A DNA stretch of 6,406 nt from an uncultured Rhodocyclaceae bacterium (GTDB lineage: Bacteria; Pseudomonadota; Gammaproteobacteria; Burkholderiales; Rhodocyclaceae): the NCBI GenBank assembly GCA_903950295.1, contig CAJBAP010000410.1:1-6406 (forward strand). Direction: 5' to 3'. The notes below the pieces were generated by a model, which worked only from the letters and a program-made list of their open reading frames with translations, made no database searches and was not told where the DNA came from. The stretch's first letter is position 1; each line of letters begins with the position of its first letter. The position numbers were made by a program, and so were the translations under genes. Below are positions 1-5,755 of the stretch, piece after piece.

Positions 1-905
1 AGCCAGCCCACAATGCCTTCGGCCACGCGTCGATACGCGTCGTCACCCGTGAGCGCCCAGGCGTCGGCATACAGCGACAGGAGCGGGCCGTTGTCATACA
101 GCATCTTTTCGAAGTGCGGAATTTCCCAGCGTTCATCGACGCTATAACGGCTGAAACCGCCACCGAGTTGGTCATGGATGCCACCTGCTGCCATGCGTTG
201 CAAGGTCAGCAACGTCGCCTCCTGTGCCTGCGGGTCATGGCGGCGCTGCAACAGAAACGCCAGATCGGTCGGGTGCGGGAATTTTGGCGCTGCACCGAAT
301 CCGCCATATTCCCTGTCGAAACTACCCAGCAAAAGGGCGCGCAAGGCCGTGCCGGGCGCGCCATCAAGTCGGGCAGGGCCGGCGGGTGCGGATTGCTGCG
401 AGAGTGCGCGGCGCAGTTCATCGTTCTGTGCTGTGATATCGCCCCGGCGCGTGCGCCACACCGTGTCAACTTGTTGGCACAGGCCGGCAAACCCAGGCAG
501 GCCGTAACGAACCTCCTTGGGAAAATAGGTGCCGCCGAAAAAGGGGGCGCCATCAGGCGTCAGGAACATCGTCAGTGGCCAACCACCGGGACGACCGGTA
601 AGCATCTGGTGGGCGGACTGGTAGATCTGGTCGAGGTCGGGACGTTCTTCGCGGTCAACCTTGATGTTGATGAACAGCTCGTTCATCACCGCTGCCACCC
701 CGGTATCCTCGAAGGATTCGTGCGCCATGACATGGCACCAGTGACAGGCCGAGTAGCCGATGGAGAGGAGGATTGGCTTCTCCTGAGTGCGCGCCAAGGT
801 GAGCGCTTCCTTACCCCAGGGAAACCACGCGACGGGGTTGTCGGCGTGTTGAAGCAGATAGGGCGAGGTTTCGCCCGCCAGTCGATTGGTTAAAACATCA
901 GGCAT
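1..905 (-). CDS. Thioredoxin-domain protein of the DUF255/YyaL (SPATA20-like) family, N-terminal part
   Basis: This is the first 301 codons of a gene that continues past the left edge; the family is usually nearly 700 residues. The ATG at 905-903 follows a GGAGG six bases upstream. Residues 14-27 read [14 protein letters not shown], the family signature, and the thioredoxin-like CxxC is CHWC at 54-57 in the context [20 protein letters not shown] (83-92) and [11 protein letters not shown] (107-117) complete the thioredoxin-fold domain. From about residue 185 the alpha/alpha-barrel region begins, with [12 protein letters not shown] (201-212), [17 protein letters not shown] (241-257) and [10 protein letters not shown] (263-272). 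There is no signal peptide, so it is probably cytoplasmic. The biochemical role of the family is not settled; a redox or sugar-epimerase-like activity has been suggested from its folds. It lies 59 bases behind the CheZ-like gene on the same strand, and an IscR-like site sits in that gap. Family assignment is firm; function is not. Confidence 0.93.
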   Translation of the reverse strand, partial: MPDVLTNRLAGETSPYLLQHADNPVAWFPWGKEALTLARTQEKPILLSIGYSACHWCHVMAHESFEDTGVAAVMNELFINIKVDREERPDLDQIYQSAHQMLTGRPGGWPLTMFLTPDGAPFFGGTYFPKEVRYGLPGFAGLCQQVDTVWRTRRGDITAQNDELRRALSQQSAPAGPARLDGAPGTALRALLLGSFDREYGGFGAAPKFPHPTDLAFLLQRRHDPQAQEATLLTLQRMAAGGIHDQLGGGFSRYSVDERWEIPHFEKMLYDNGPLLSLYADAWALTGDDAYRRVAEGIVGW

Positions 906-932
906 GGTCGGCCTCCAAGGGGAGACCCGACT

Positions 933-957
933 ATACCTGATTAAATACGTCTACTAT
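933..957 (-). promoter_or_regulatory. Putative type-1 IscR binding site upstream of the DUF255 gene
   Basis: Read on the minus strand, the site is ATAGTAGAC, seven bases (GTATTTA), then ATCAGGTAT. By eye it agrees at 21 of 25 positions with the type-1 IscR operator consensus as I recall it from enterobacteria, including the outer ATA/TAT, the GAC of one half and the TC of the other. It also resembles the betaproteobacterial iscR operator. The outer TAT runs into TATAGT (935-930), a plausible -10 box about 30 bases before the start codon, although no good -35 box is visible. A bound regulator here would overlap the promoter, as expected for repression by the Fe-S form of IscR. The consensus is from memory and was not scored by matrix, so the call is tentative. 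Confidence 0.45.
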
Positions 958-964
958 TAGTTCC

Positions 965-1528
965 TCAGGGCATCAAGTCTTTCAGGAGGCTGTCGACATC
1001 CTTCTGTGACAGGCGCTGGTCTTCGGTCGGCCCGCCACTTTCGACGACGATGATCGCACCGACCAGTGCCTTCATGGCCTTGCGCAATGACTGACCCGCC
1101 AGATCCTGAAACTCCTGCGCGACGATGATGTTGGTGAGATGTTTGCTGACGCTGGTGAGGACCTCGTCGAGCTGTTTGCGGTTCCAGTCTTTGCCGAGCG
1201 AGGCGTGCGCTTCGCTGACCAGTTGCTTGGCAGACTCGGCTTCGAGCAGCGACTTGTCGGCCGCCTCGGCGGTGATGCGTTCGACGTTTCTGAGAATCAC
1301 CGAAACATCTTTCGGATTGCCTACTGAACGCTTGCCCAGATCCCTGGCGGCCTGGTTGAGTTCCTTCGCCAGCGATTTCAATTCGCTCAGTACCTGACCG
1401 GTGGCCTTGGTTGTGGGTTTTTTCGCTGCCGGCTTGCTCCTGGAGGCTACTAGCTTCGTTTTTATCTGCTTGGCGGGAGTCTTGCCTGTTGCCTTAACAG
1501 CCTTCGATTTTGCGCTTGTAGCCATCAT
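965..1528 (-). CDS. CheZ-like CheY-phosphate phosphatase with lysine/alanine-rich N-terminal tail
   Basis: The 187-residue product looks like a chemotaxis phosphatase of the CheZ family, which dephosphorylates CheY-P. Residues 134-152 read IIVAQEFQDLAGQSLRKAM, matching the CheZ catalytic helix; D142 and Q146 correspond to the catalytic Asp143 and Gln147 of E. coli CheZ. The C-terminal peptide LSQKDVDSLLKDLMP (173-187) resembles the amphipathic helix by which CheZ grips CheY, and residues 45-157 are predominantly helical. Residues 3-44 are odd: a basic, low-complexity segment of Lys, Ala, Thr and Pro (SKPAAKKPTTKATG at 31-44) like bacterial histone-H1/AlgP tails. Two ATGs stand in tandem (1528-1526 and 1525-1523). 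GAGG lies four bases before the first and seven before the second, so the second may be used. No cheY or other chemotaxis gene is in the window; the neighbours are an unknown gene and the DUF255 gene. CheZ homology is well supported; whether it acts on a motility CheY is inferred. Confidence 0.82.
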   Translation of the reverse strand: MMATSAKSKAVKATGKTPAKQIKTKLVASRSKPAAKKPTTKATGQVLSELKSLAKELNQAARDLGKRSVGNPKDVSVILRNVERITAEAADKSLLEAESAKQLVSEAHASLGKDWNRKQLDEVLTSVSKHLTNIIVAQEFQDLAGQSLRKAMKALVGAIIVVESGGPTEDQRLSQKDVDSLLKDLMP

Positions 1529-1567
1529 GAATCCTCAGGTTAATAACACGTTATGCGAGTAGTGATC

Positions 1568-1987
1568 TCAGCCGAACAACCCACGCCACCAGCGCTTTCG
1601 ACCTTCCGGCAGCGGTGTTGCGGGCTGCAGGTCTTCGGGTGGTACGCGCGAGAGAATCCAGCCCGGTAGCGGTGGATTATCCGAAAAACCGCAGGATACG
1701 CCGAGATTGTTCGGGTCGAAAATCTTGATGAAACTCGGTGCGTCCAGCTGATTGGCATAGACGATACCGCAATAATCATGGTGATGCTCCTTGTGCAGCA
1801 GGGCATCGATTTGCGTGATGAAGGCACTGACCTGCTCGCTACTGGCGGGCGTTGCCGGTACGGGTTCGCCCACGGCATATAAATACCAACCGGCGGTGGG
1901 GTCGATGCGCCCCCAGAAAGCGGTCAATTGCTCCCACGAGAGGAGCGACCAGAGGCGGCCGCTATAGAACGACTGGAACTCGCTCAT
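1568..1987 (-). CDS. Conserved-looking protein of unknown function, translationally coupled to ilvD
   Basis: This encodes 139 residues that I cannot place in a named family. It starts [18 protein letters not shown] and is rich in aromatics. It holds a His/Asp/Cys cluster [10 protein letters not shown] (65-74) and an ordered stretch [15 protein letters not shown] (86-100) followed by [13 protein letters not shown] (105-117). The end is basic and Trp-rich ([11 protein letters not shown]). No signal peptide or membrane segment is evident, so it is probably a soluble cytoplasmic protein. The chosen ATG (1987-1985) overlaps the ilvD TGA as ATGA, and no Shine-Dalgarno sequence is visible upstream, which fits termination-reinitiation after ilvD. 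The frame stays open upstream to an ATG at 2095, but that would overlap ilvD by more than 100 bases in a region whose other frame is clearly IlvD. The His/Cys cluster could bind metal, but this is only a guess. The CheZ-like gene follows after 39 bases. Confidence 0.75.
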   Translation of the reverse strand: MSEFQSFYSGRLWSLLSWEQLTAFWGRIDPTAGWYLYAVGEPVPATPASSEQVSAFITQIDALLHKEHHHDYCGIVYANQLDAPSFIKIFDPNNLGVSCGFSDNPPLPGWILSRVPPEDLQPATPLPEGRKRWWRGLFG

Positions 1988-3831
1988 TTCAGTTGGGTGA
2001 TGTCGCGCACTGCACCGGTATCCGCGCTGGTGGTCATGGCAGCGTAGGCGCGCAAGGCCGCCGAAACTTCGCGCTGACGACTGACCGGCTTCCATGCGGT
2101 AGTTCCCTTTGCGTCCATTGTGTTTCGCCGTGCCGCCAGCACCGACTTTTCGATGGCGAGATTGATGCTGCGCTTGGGGATATCGATTTCGATGATATCG
2201 CCCTCCACTACCAGTGCGATTTCGCCGCCCTGCGCTGCTTCGGGGCTGACGTGGCCAATGCTCAAGCCAGAGGTGCCACCTGAAAATCGTCCGTCGGTGA
2301 GGAGTGCGCAGGCCTTGCCGAGTCCCTTGGTCTTGAGGTACGAGGTCGGGTAGAGCATTTCCTGCATGCCGGGGCCGCCCTTGGGGCCTTCGTAGCGGAT
2401 CACCACCACGTCACCGGCCTTGATCTGGTCGGCGAGGATGGCGGTCACCGCATCCTCCTGACTCTCGAACACGCGCGCCGGGCCGGAGAACACCAGGATG
2501 CTTTCATCCACGCCGGCGGTTTTGACGATGCAGCCATTGCGCGCGATGTTGCCGCTCAATACGGCGAGGCCGCCGTCCTGCGAAAAAGCGTGGGCCTGGT
2601 CGCGGATCACGCCATTTTGGCGGTCGAGGTCGAGCGCGGGGTAGCGGCGCGACTGCGAGAACGCGGTTTGCGTCGGCACGCCACCGGGTGCGGCGCGATA
2701 GAAGTCATGCACTTGCTTTGACTCATTACGCTTCACATCGCAGCACTCGAGCGCCTCGCCCAAGCTCGGGTAAAGCACCGTCGGACAAGCGCGGTTGAGC
2801 AAGCAGGCGCGATCCAGCTCGCCAAGGATGGCCATGATGCCGCCGGCGCGATGCACATCCTCCATATGCACGTCCGACTTGGCCGGTGCGACTTTGGACA
2901 GGCAGGGCACGCGACGCGAAATACGGTCGATGTCCTTCATGGTGAAATTGACTTCAGCCTCATGCGCGGCAGCCAGCAGGTGCAGCACCGTGTTGGTCGA
3001 ACCGCCCATGGCGACGTCGAGGCTGATGGCATTTTCAAACGCCGCGAAACTGGCGATGGAGCGTGGCAGCACCGTGGCGTCGTCCTGTTCGTAGTAACGC
3101 TTGCACAGTTCGACAATCAGCCGGCCGGCCTTGAGGAAGAGCATCTTGCGGTCGGCGTGCGTCGCCAGCATCGAGCCGTTGCCGGGCAGAGACAAGCCGA
3201 GCGCCTCGGTCAGGCAGTTCATCGAGTTGGCGGTGAACATGCCGGAGCAGGAGCCACAGGTGGGGCAGGCCGAACGCTCGTAAGAATCCGATTCCTTGTC
3301 GGTCACCGTGCTGTCGGCGCCCTTGACCATGGCATCGACCAGATCGACCGGGATGATCTTGCCGCCCCATTTAACCTTGCCTGCTTCCATCGGCCCGCCG
3401 GAAACGAACACCACGGGGATGTTGAGCCGCAGCGCGGCCATCAGCATGCCGGGCGTGATCTTGTCGCAGTTGGAGATGCACACCATGGCATCGGCGCAAT
3501 GGGCATTGACCATGTATTCGACCGAGTCGGCGATCAGCTCGCGCGAGGGCAGCGAATACAGCATGCCGCCATGGCCCATGGCAATGCCGTCATCGACGGC
3601 GATAGTATTGAATTCCTTAGCGACGCCGCCGGCCGCCTCGATCTCGCGTGCCACCAACTGACCCATGTCTTTCAGATGCACATGGCCGGGCACGAATTGG
3701 GTGAAGGAGTTGACCACGGCGATGATCGGTTTGCCGAAGTCGCCATCCTTCATGCCGGTGGCACGCCACAGGGAACGAGCACCGGCCATGTTGCGGCCGT
3801 GGGTGGAGGTGCGGGAGCGGTAGGCGGGCAT
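1984..3831 (-). CDS. ilvD: Dihydroxy-acid dehydratase IlvD
   Basis: IlvD (EC 4.2.1.9) dehydrates 2,3-dihydroxy-isovalerate and 2,3-dihydroxy-3-methylvalerate to the 2-oxo acids, the penultimate step of valine and isoleucine synthesis, in the cytoplasm. The 615-residue length matches the family (E. coli 616). The key residues fall at the family's expected positions: Mg ligand D81 (TIAVDDG), Fe-S ligand C122, D123 and the carboxylated K124 (NCDKITPGM), Fe-S ligand C195 in [19 protein letters not shown]491 in MQEMLYPT, and the proposed base S517 in [10 protein letters not shown]. The protein ends with the typical [19 protein letters not shown]. The ATG at 3831-3829 is preceded by GGAG six bases upstream and gives the canonical N-terminus [21 protein letters not shown]. 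The frame remains open to 4263, but that stretch is antisense to the reductase gene and crosses the promoter region, so it is excluded. The downstream gene overlaps its stop as ATGA. No ilv leader or attenuator is visible in the short 5' region. Confidence 0.98.
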   Translation of the reverse strand: MPAYRSRTSTHGRNMAGARSLWRATGMKDGDFGKPIIAVVNSFTQFVPGHVHLKDMGQLVAREIEAAGGVAKEFNTIAVDDGIAMGHGGMLYSLPSRELIADSVEYMVNAHCADAMVCISNCDKITPGMLMAALRLNIPVVFVSGGPMEAGKVKWGGKIIPVDLVDAMVKGADSTVTDKESDSYERSACPTCGSCSGMFTANSMNCLTEALGLSLPGNGSMLATHADRKMLFLKAGRLIVELCKRYYEQDDATVLPRSIASFAAFENAISLDVAMGGSTNTVLHLLAAAHEAEVNFTMKDIDRISRRVPCLSKVAPAKSDVHMEDVHRAGGIMAILGELDRACLLNRACPTVLYPSLGEALECCDVKRNESKQVHDFYRAAPGGVPTQTAFSQSRRYPALDLDRQNGVIRDQAHAFSQDGGLAVLSGNIARNGCIVKTAGVDESILVFSGPARVFESQEDAVTAILADQIKAGDVVVIRYEGPKGGPGMQEMLYPTSYLKTKGLGKACALLTDGRFSGGTSGLSIGHVSPEAAQGGEIALVVEGDIIEIDIPKRSINLAIEKSVLAARRNTMDAKGTTAWKPVSRQREVSAALRAYAAMTTSADTGAVRDITQLK

Positions 3832-3945
3832 GGAAATCTCCGTCAGTGCAATCGAAAGCGCGATTCTAGCGCCGTACCGCCAGCGCCGACTTTCCACGGT
3901 TAGAATCGACGTGCTGCGTGCCTGCAACCCAAAGGGAGACTGAAC
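3832..3945. promoter_or_regulatory. Divergent ilvD / reductase control region
   Basis: These 114 bases separate two divergently read genes and must hold both promoters. A perfect 8-base inverted repeat, CGATTCTA (3861-3868) and TAGAATCG (3901-3908), places a TAGAAT -10-like box facing each gene, about 31 bases before the ilvD ATG and 39 before the reductase ATG. No convincing -35 box lies 16-18 bases behind either, so one or both may need an activator, or the boxes may instead be a protein-binding dyad. The 32 bases between the arms are mostly filled by a copy of a 25-base repeat. The ilvD Shine-Dalgarno GGAG lies near 3838-3841 on the minus strand, and AGGGAG at 3933-3938 serves the reductase. 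That promoters exist here follows from the layout; the boxes are tentative. Confidence 0.55.
3869..3893 (+). repeat. 25-base dispersed repeat, copy A (ilvD/reductase spacer)
   Basis: The copy begins GCGCCGTACCGCC and ends AGCGCCGACTTT. It matches the stretch at 5554-5578 at 24 of 25 positions, the only difference being A versus C at the eighth base. It lies between the two arms of the CGATTCTA/TAGAATCG inverted repeat. Both copies lie in spacers and in the same orientation, and they flank the reductase-thioesterase pair. A chance match of this length and quality within a few kilobases is unlikely even at high G+C, so it is probably a member of a short genome-wide repeat family or part of a duplicated control element. 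Confidence 0.6.
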
Positions 3946-5040
3946 ATGCTGTTCGACAAATTCACCAATGGCACCGTCACATTCGCCAACCGCATCGTCA
4001 TGGCGCCAATGACGCGTTGCCGCGCCGATCACGGCGATGCCGTACCCAATGACCTGATTGTCGAGTACTACCGGCAGCGCGCTGGCGCCGGCATGATCAT
4101 TTCCGAAGGCGTGCCGGTTTCCGACCGTGCGCGCGGTTATCTCGGTACGGCCGCGCTGTGGAACGATGCTCAGGCTGCCGGTTGGAAGAGGGTGAATGAT
4201 GCGGTGCATGCTGCTGGCGGCATCATCTTTGCCCAACTCTGGCATTGCGGCCGCGTCGCTCATTCAGCATTGCATGCGGATGGCAGCCTGCCGGCGGGGG
4301 TTTCAAATGTTGCGGCCAAAGTCACCAAGACTTTCATCATCGATGCCAACGGTCAGCCCGCGATGGCGGATTGCGAAGCGCCGGTCGCCCTGAGTACCGC
4401 CGAAGTACAAGGCGTGGTGAAGGATTTCGGCGCAGCCGCTGCACTGGCAAAGCGCGCCGGCTTCGACGGCATCGAAATCCATGGCGCCAACGGCTACCTT
4501 CTCGACCAATTTCGCTGCCCGGTGCTGAATGATCGTACTGACCAGTACGGCGGCTCGCTGGAAAACCGTTACCGGTTCCTGCTTGAGGTAGTCGATGCCT
4601 GCGCCAGCGTTTTTGAAACCGATCGCATCGCCGTGCGCCAGTCGCCCTATGGCACTTTCAACGATATGGCTATCGACCCCGAACCTCTCGTCACCTACCC
4701 ATACTTGGCGCGCGAGTTGGAGCGACGCGGTATTGGTTTCCTGCACATCTTCGATCAGAGCTTCAGCTGGATTCACGATGCCACGCATCCCCTGCTGCCG
4801 GCACTGCGCGCGGCATACAAGGGCGCGCTGATTGCTTGTGGCAATTTTGATCGTGCCCGCAGCGAAGCCATCTTGGCGCGCGGTCAGGCCGACCTGGTCG
4901 CGATTGGGCGCCCCTTCATTTCGAATCCGGATCTGGTTGCCCGCCTGCAAGCCAATGCCGCACTTACGCTTTGGGACGATGCAACCTTTTATGCGGGCGG
5001 CGCCAAGGGTTACACCGACTACCCGGCGCTGGCGGGCTGA
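3946..5040 (+). CDS. Old Yellow Enzyme-family FMN ene-reductase (NemA-like NADH:flavin oxidoreductase)
   Basis: The 364-residue product is a full-length cytoplasmic (beta/alpha)8-barrel flavoprotein that would reduce activated C=C bonds of unsaturated carbonyls, nitro compounds or maleimides using NAD(P)H. FMN-site segments are visible: [13 protein letters not shown] (15-27), [11 protein letters not shown] (96-106) and [13 protein letters not shown] (318-330). The catalytic substrate-binding pair H179/N182 and the proton donor Y184 are present in [13 protein letters not shown] (177-189), followed by the hallmark [15 protein letters not shown] (197-211). The end [12 protein letters not shown] matches the NemA/OYE1 class, not the YqjM class. 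The ATG has AGGGAG seven bases upstream and gives the expected short N-terminus [10 protein letters not shown]. Unusual for the class are Cys at 101, where Val is common (HVGR), and R190-C191 where Leu-Ser or similar is common. The thioesterase gene follows after 39 bases and is probably co-transcribed. The natural substrate cannot be told; nemA itself is not claimed. Confidence 0.93.
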   Translation: MLFDKFTNGTVTFANRIVMAPMTRCRADHGDAVPNDLIVEYYRQRAGAGMIISEGVPVSDRARGYLGTAALWNDAQAAGWKRVNDAVHAAGGIIFAQLWHCGRVAHSALHADGSLPAGVSNVAAKVTKTFIIDANGQPAMADCEAPVALSTAEVQGVVKDFGAAAALAKRAGFDGIEIHGANGYLLDQFRCPVLNDRTDQYGGSLENRYRFLLEVVDACASVFETDRIAVRQSPYGTFNDMAIDPEPLVTYPYLARELERRGIGFLHIFDQSFSWIHDATHPLLPALRAAYKGALIACGNFDRARSEAILARGQADLVAIGRPFISNPDLVARLQANAALTLWDDATFYAGGAKGYTDYPALAG

Positions 5041-5079
5041 CTGCCGGCATACGCCAAACCGCAAAGGAAGGGGATCTTC

Positions 5080-5550
5080 ATGGCCGAAAAGGCGTTTCAG
5101 GATTTCTATCCAGATGACCTGGGGCACTGCTATGGCTGTGGCAAGAACAACCCCCACGGCCATCAGCTGAAAAGCTACTGGGATGGAGATGAGAGCGTCG
5201 CCCGTTTCATGCCGGCGCCCTATCACATGGCGATTCCCGGCTTTGTCTATGGCGGCTTGATTGCCTCGCTGATCGATTGCCACGGCACCGGCACGGCCTC
5301 GGCTGCCGCCTATCGGGCGGCAGGTCGCGACATGGGCACGGCGCCGATCCTGCGCTTCGTCACCGGTTCGCTCAAGGTCGATTACCTGGCGCCGACGCCG
5401 CAAGGTGTGGAGCTCGAATTGCGCGGGGTGCCGGTCGAAGTGAAGGAACGCAAGGTCAGCGTCGACATCACCGTGTCGGCACAGGGCAAGGTCTGTGCAA
5501 AAGGCCAGGTGATCGCGGTGAAAATGCCCGACAGCATGGCGCCAAGGTAG
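5080..5550 (+). CDS. PaaI-like hotdog-fold thioesterase (4HBT superfamily)
   Basis: The 156-residue product fits a single hotdog domain that would hydrolyse an acyl-CoA thioester. The N-terminus carries CYGCGKNNPHGHQLK (17-31), the Cys-x-Gly-Cys-Gly...Asn-Pro-x-Gly signature of one PaaI-like subgroup. The central helix is GFVYGGLIASLIDCHGTGTA (54-73), where GG and D66 correspond to the helix dipole and catalytic acid of PaaI-type enzymes. LKVDYLAPTPQG and the later strands (about 97-150) complete the sheet. The start is fixed by a strong AAGGAAGGGG six bases before the ATG. It sits 39 bases after the reductase gene with no terminator between, suggesting a two-gene operon in which an enoyl-type substrate is reduced and a CoA ester released; that link is inference. 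No chain-length or substrate preference can be read from the sequence. Confidence 0.88.
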   Translation: MAEKAFQDFYPDDLGHCYGCGKNNPHGHQLKSYWDGDESVARFMPAPYHMAIPGFVYGGLIASLIDCHGTGTASAAAYRAAGRDMGTAPILRFVTGSLKVDYLAPTPQGVELELRGVPVEVKERKVSVDITVSAQGKVCAKGQVIAVKMPDSMAPR

Positions 5551-5553
5551 CGC

Positions 5554-5578
5554 GCGCCGTCCCGCCAGCGCCGACTTT
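5554..5578 (+). repeat. 25-base dispersed repeat, copy B (after the thioesterase gene)
   Basis: The copy begins GCGCCGTCCCGCC four bases after the thioesterase stop codon and ends AGCGCCGACTTT. It differs from copy A at one position. Its inner 13 bases (5561-5573) are also the exact reverse complement of CGGCGCTGGCGGG at 5024-5036, the last codons of the reductase gene. Here the repeat runs into a T-tract and a GGGCGCCCG palindrome, so it may contribute to transcription termination. Confidence 0.6.
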
Positions 5579-5593
5579 TTGGGCGCCCGTTTT
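5568..5593 (+). terminator. Possible weak terminator of the reductase-thioesterase operon
   Basis: GCGCC (5568-5572) can pair with GGCGC (5582-5586) around a nine-base T-rich loop, and CCGTTTT follows. The stem is only five pairs and the T-run is four bases and not adjacent to the stem. GGGCGCCCG (5581-5589) could alternatively form its own tight structure. Position just after the last gene supports termination; the structure alone is weak. Confidence 0.25.
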
Positions 5594-5650
5594 GCACTCC
5601 CTTTTGCGACGTTCGGGTTCGCTGTGCCAGCGACCGCAATGCAGGCGGGA

Positions 5651-5665
5651 ACGGTCATTGACCGT
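5651..5665. repeat. Perfect palindrome ACGGTCA-T-TGACCGT
   Basis: Two exact seven-base arms are separated by one base. The very short loop favours a dimeric protein-binding site or the remnant of a mobile-element end over an RNA hairpin. It lies in the convergent spacer, not in front of a gene, so a role as a promoter operator is not obvious. Confidence 0.45.
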
Positions 5666-5755
5666 CGGGATTCCTAATACATCTAGCCGCTGACAAGCAA
5701 TAAAACCTTCGCTGAAATGCGTCCGCTTATAACTTTCAAGTAGCCGACGGCCAGA

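Larger units (their letters stand above)
5551..5755. other. Convergent spacer between the thioesterase and exoprotein genes
   Basis: This 205-base stretch lies between the 3' ends of two converging genes. It holds the second copy of the 25-base repeat, a weak terminator-like hairpin and a perfect palindrome centred near 5658. I see no convincing open reading frame, RNA gene or IS end. From about 5670 the sequence becomes more A+T-rich, in line with the exoprotein gene beyond, which could mark the border of a separately acquired segment. No clear rho-independent terminator for the minus-strand gene was found. Confidence 0.5.

Noticed and set aside
114..893. Plus-strand open frame opposite the DUF255 gene
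   Set aside because: The minus strand carries clear family signatures ([18 protein letters not shown]) throughout; the plus-strand translation shows none.
1988..2095. N-terminal extension of the unknown gene into ilvD
   Set aside because: The added residues come from reading the conserved IlvD C-terminus out of frame. The ATGA overlap at 1987-1984 is the more natural start.
1852..2283. Plus-strand open frame across the ilvD 3' end
   Set aside because: It overlaps two coding regions on the other strand and shows no domain or ribosome-binding support.
2851..3903. Long plus-strand open frame opposite ilvD
   Set aside because: It is the antisense shadow of a firmly identified gene, is full of His/Gly/Arg/Asp low-complexity sequence and has no recognisable domain.
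3832..4263. Upstream extension of the ilvD frame by 144 codons
   Set aside because: It is antisense to the reductase gene and crosses the divergent control region. The ATG at 3831 has a Shine-Dalgarno sequence and gives the canonical IlvD length and residue numbering.
4303..5658. 451-codon minus-strand open frame opposite the reductase and thioesterase
   Set aside because: It spans two well-supported plus-strand genes, lacks family motifs and has the composition of a high-G+C antisense frame.
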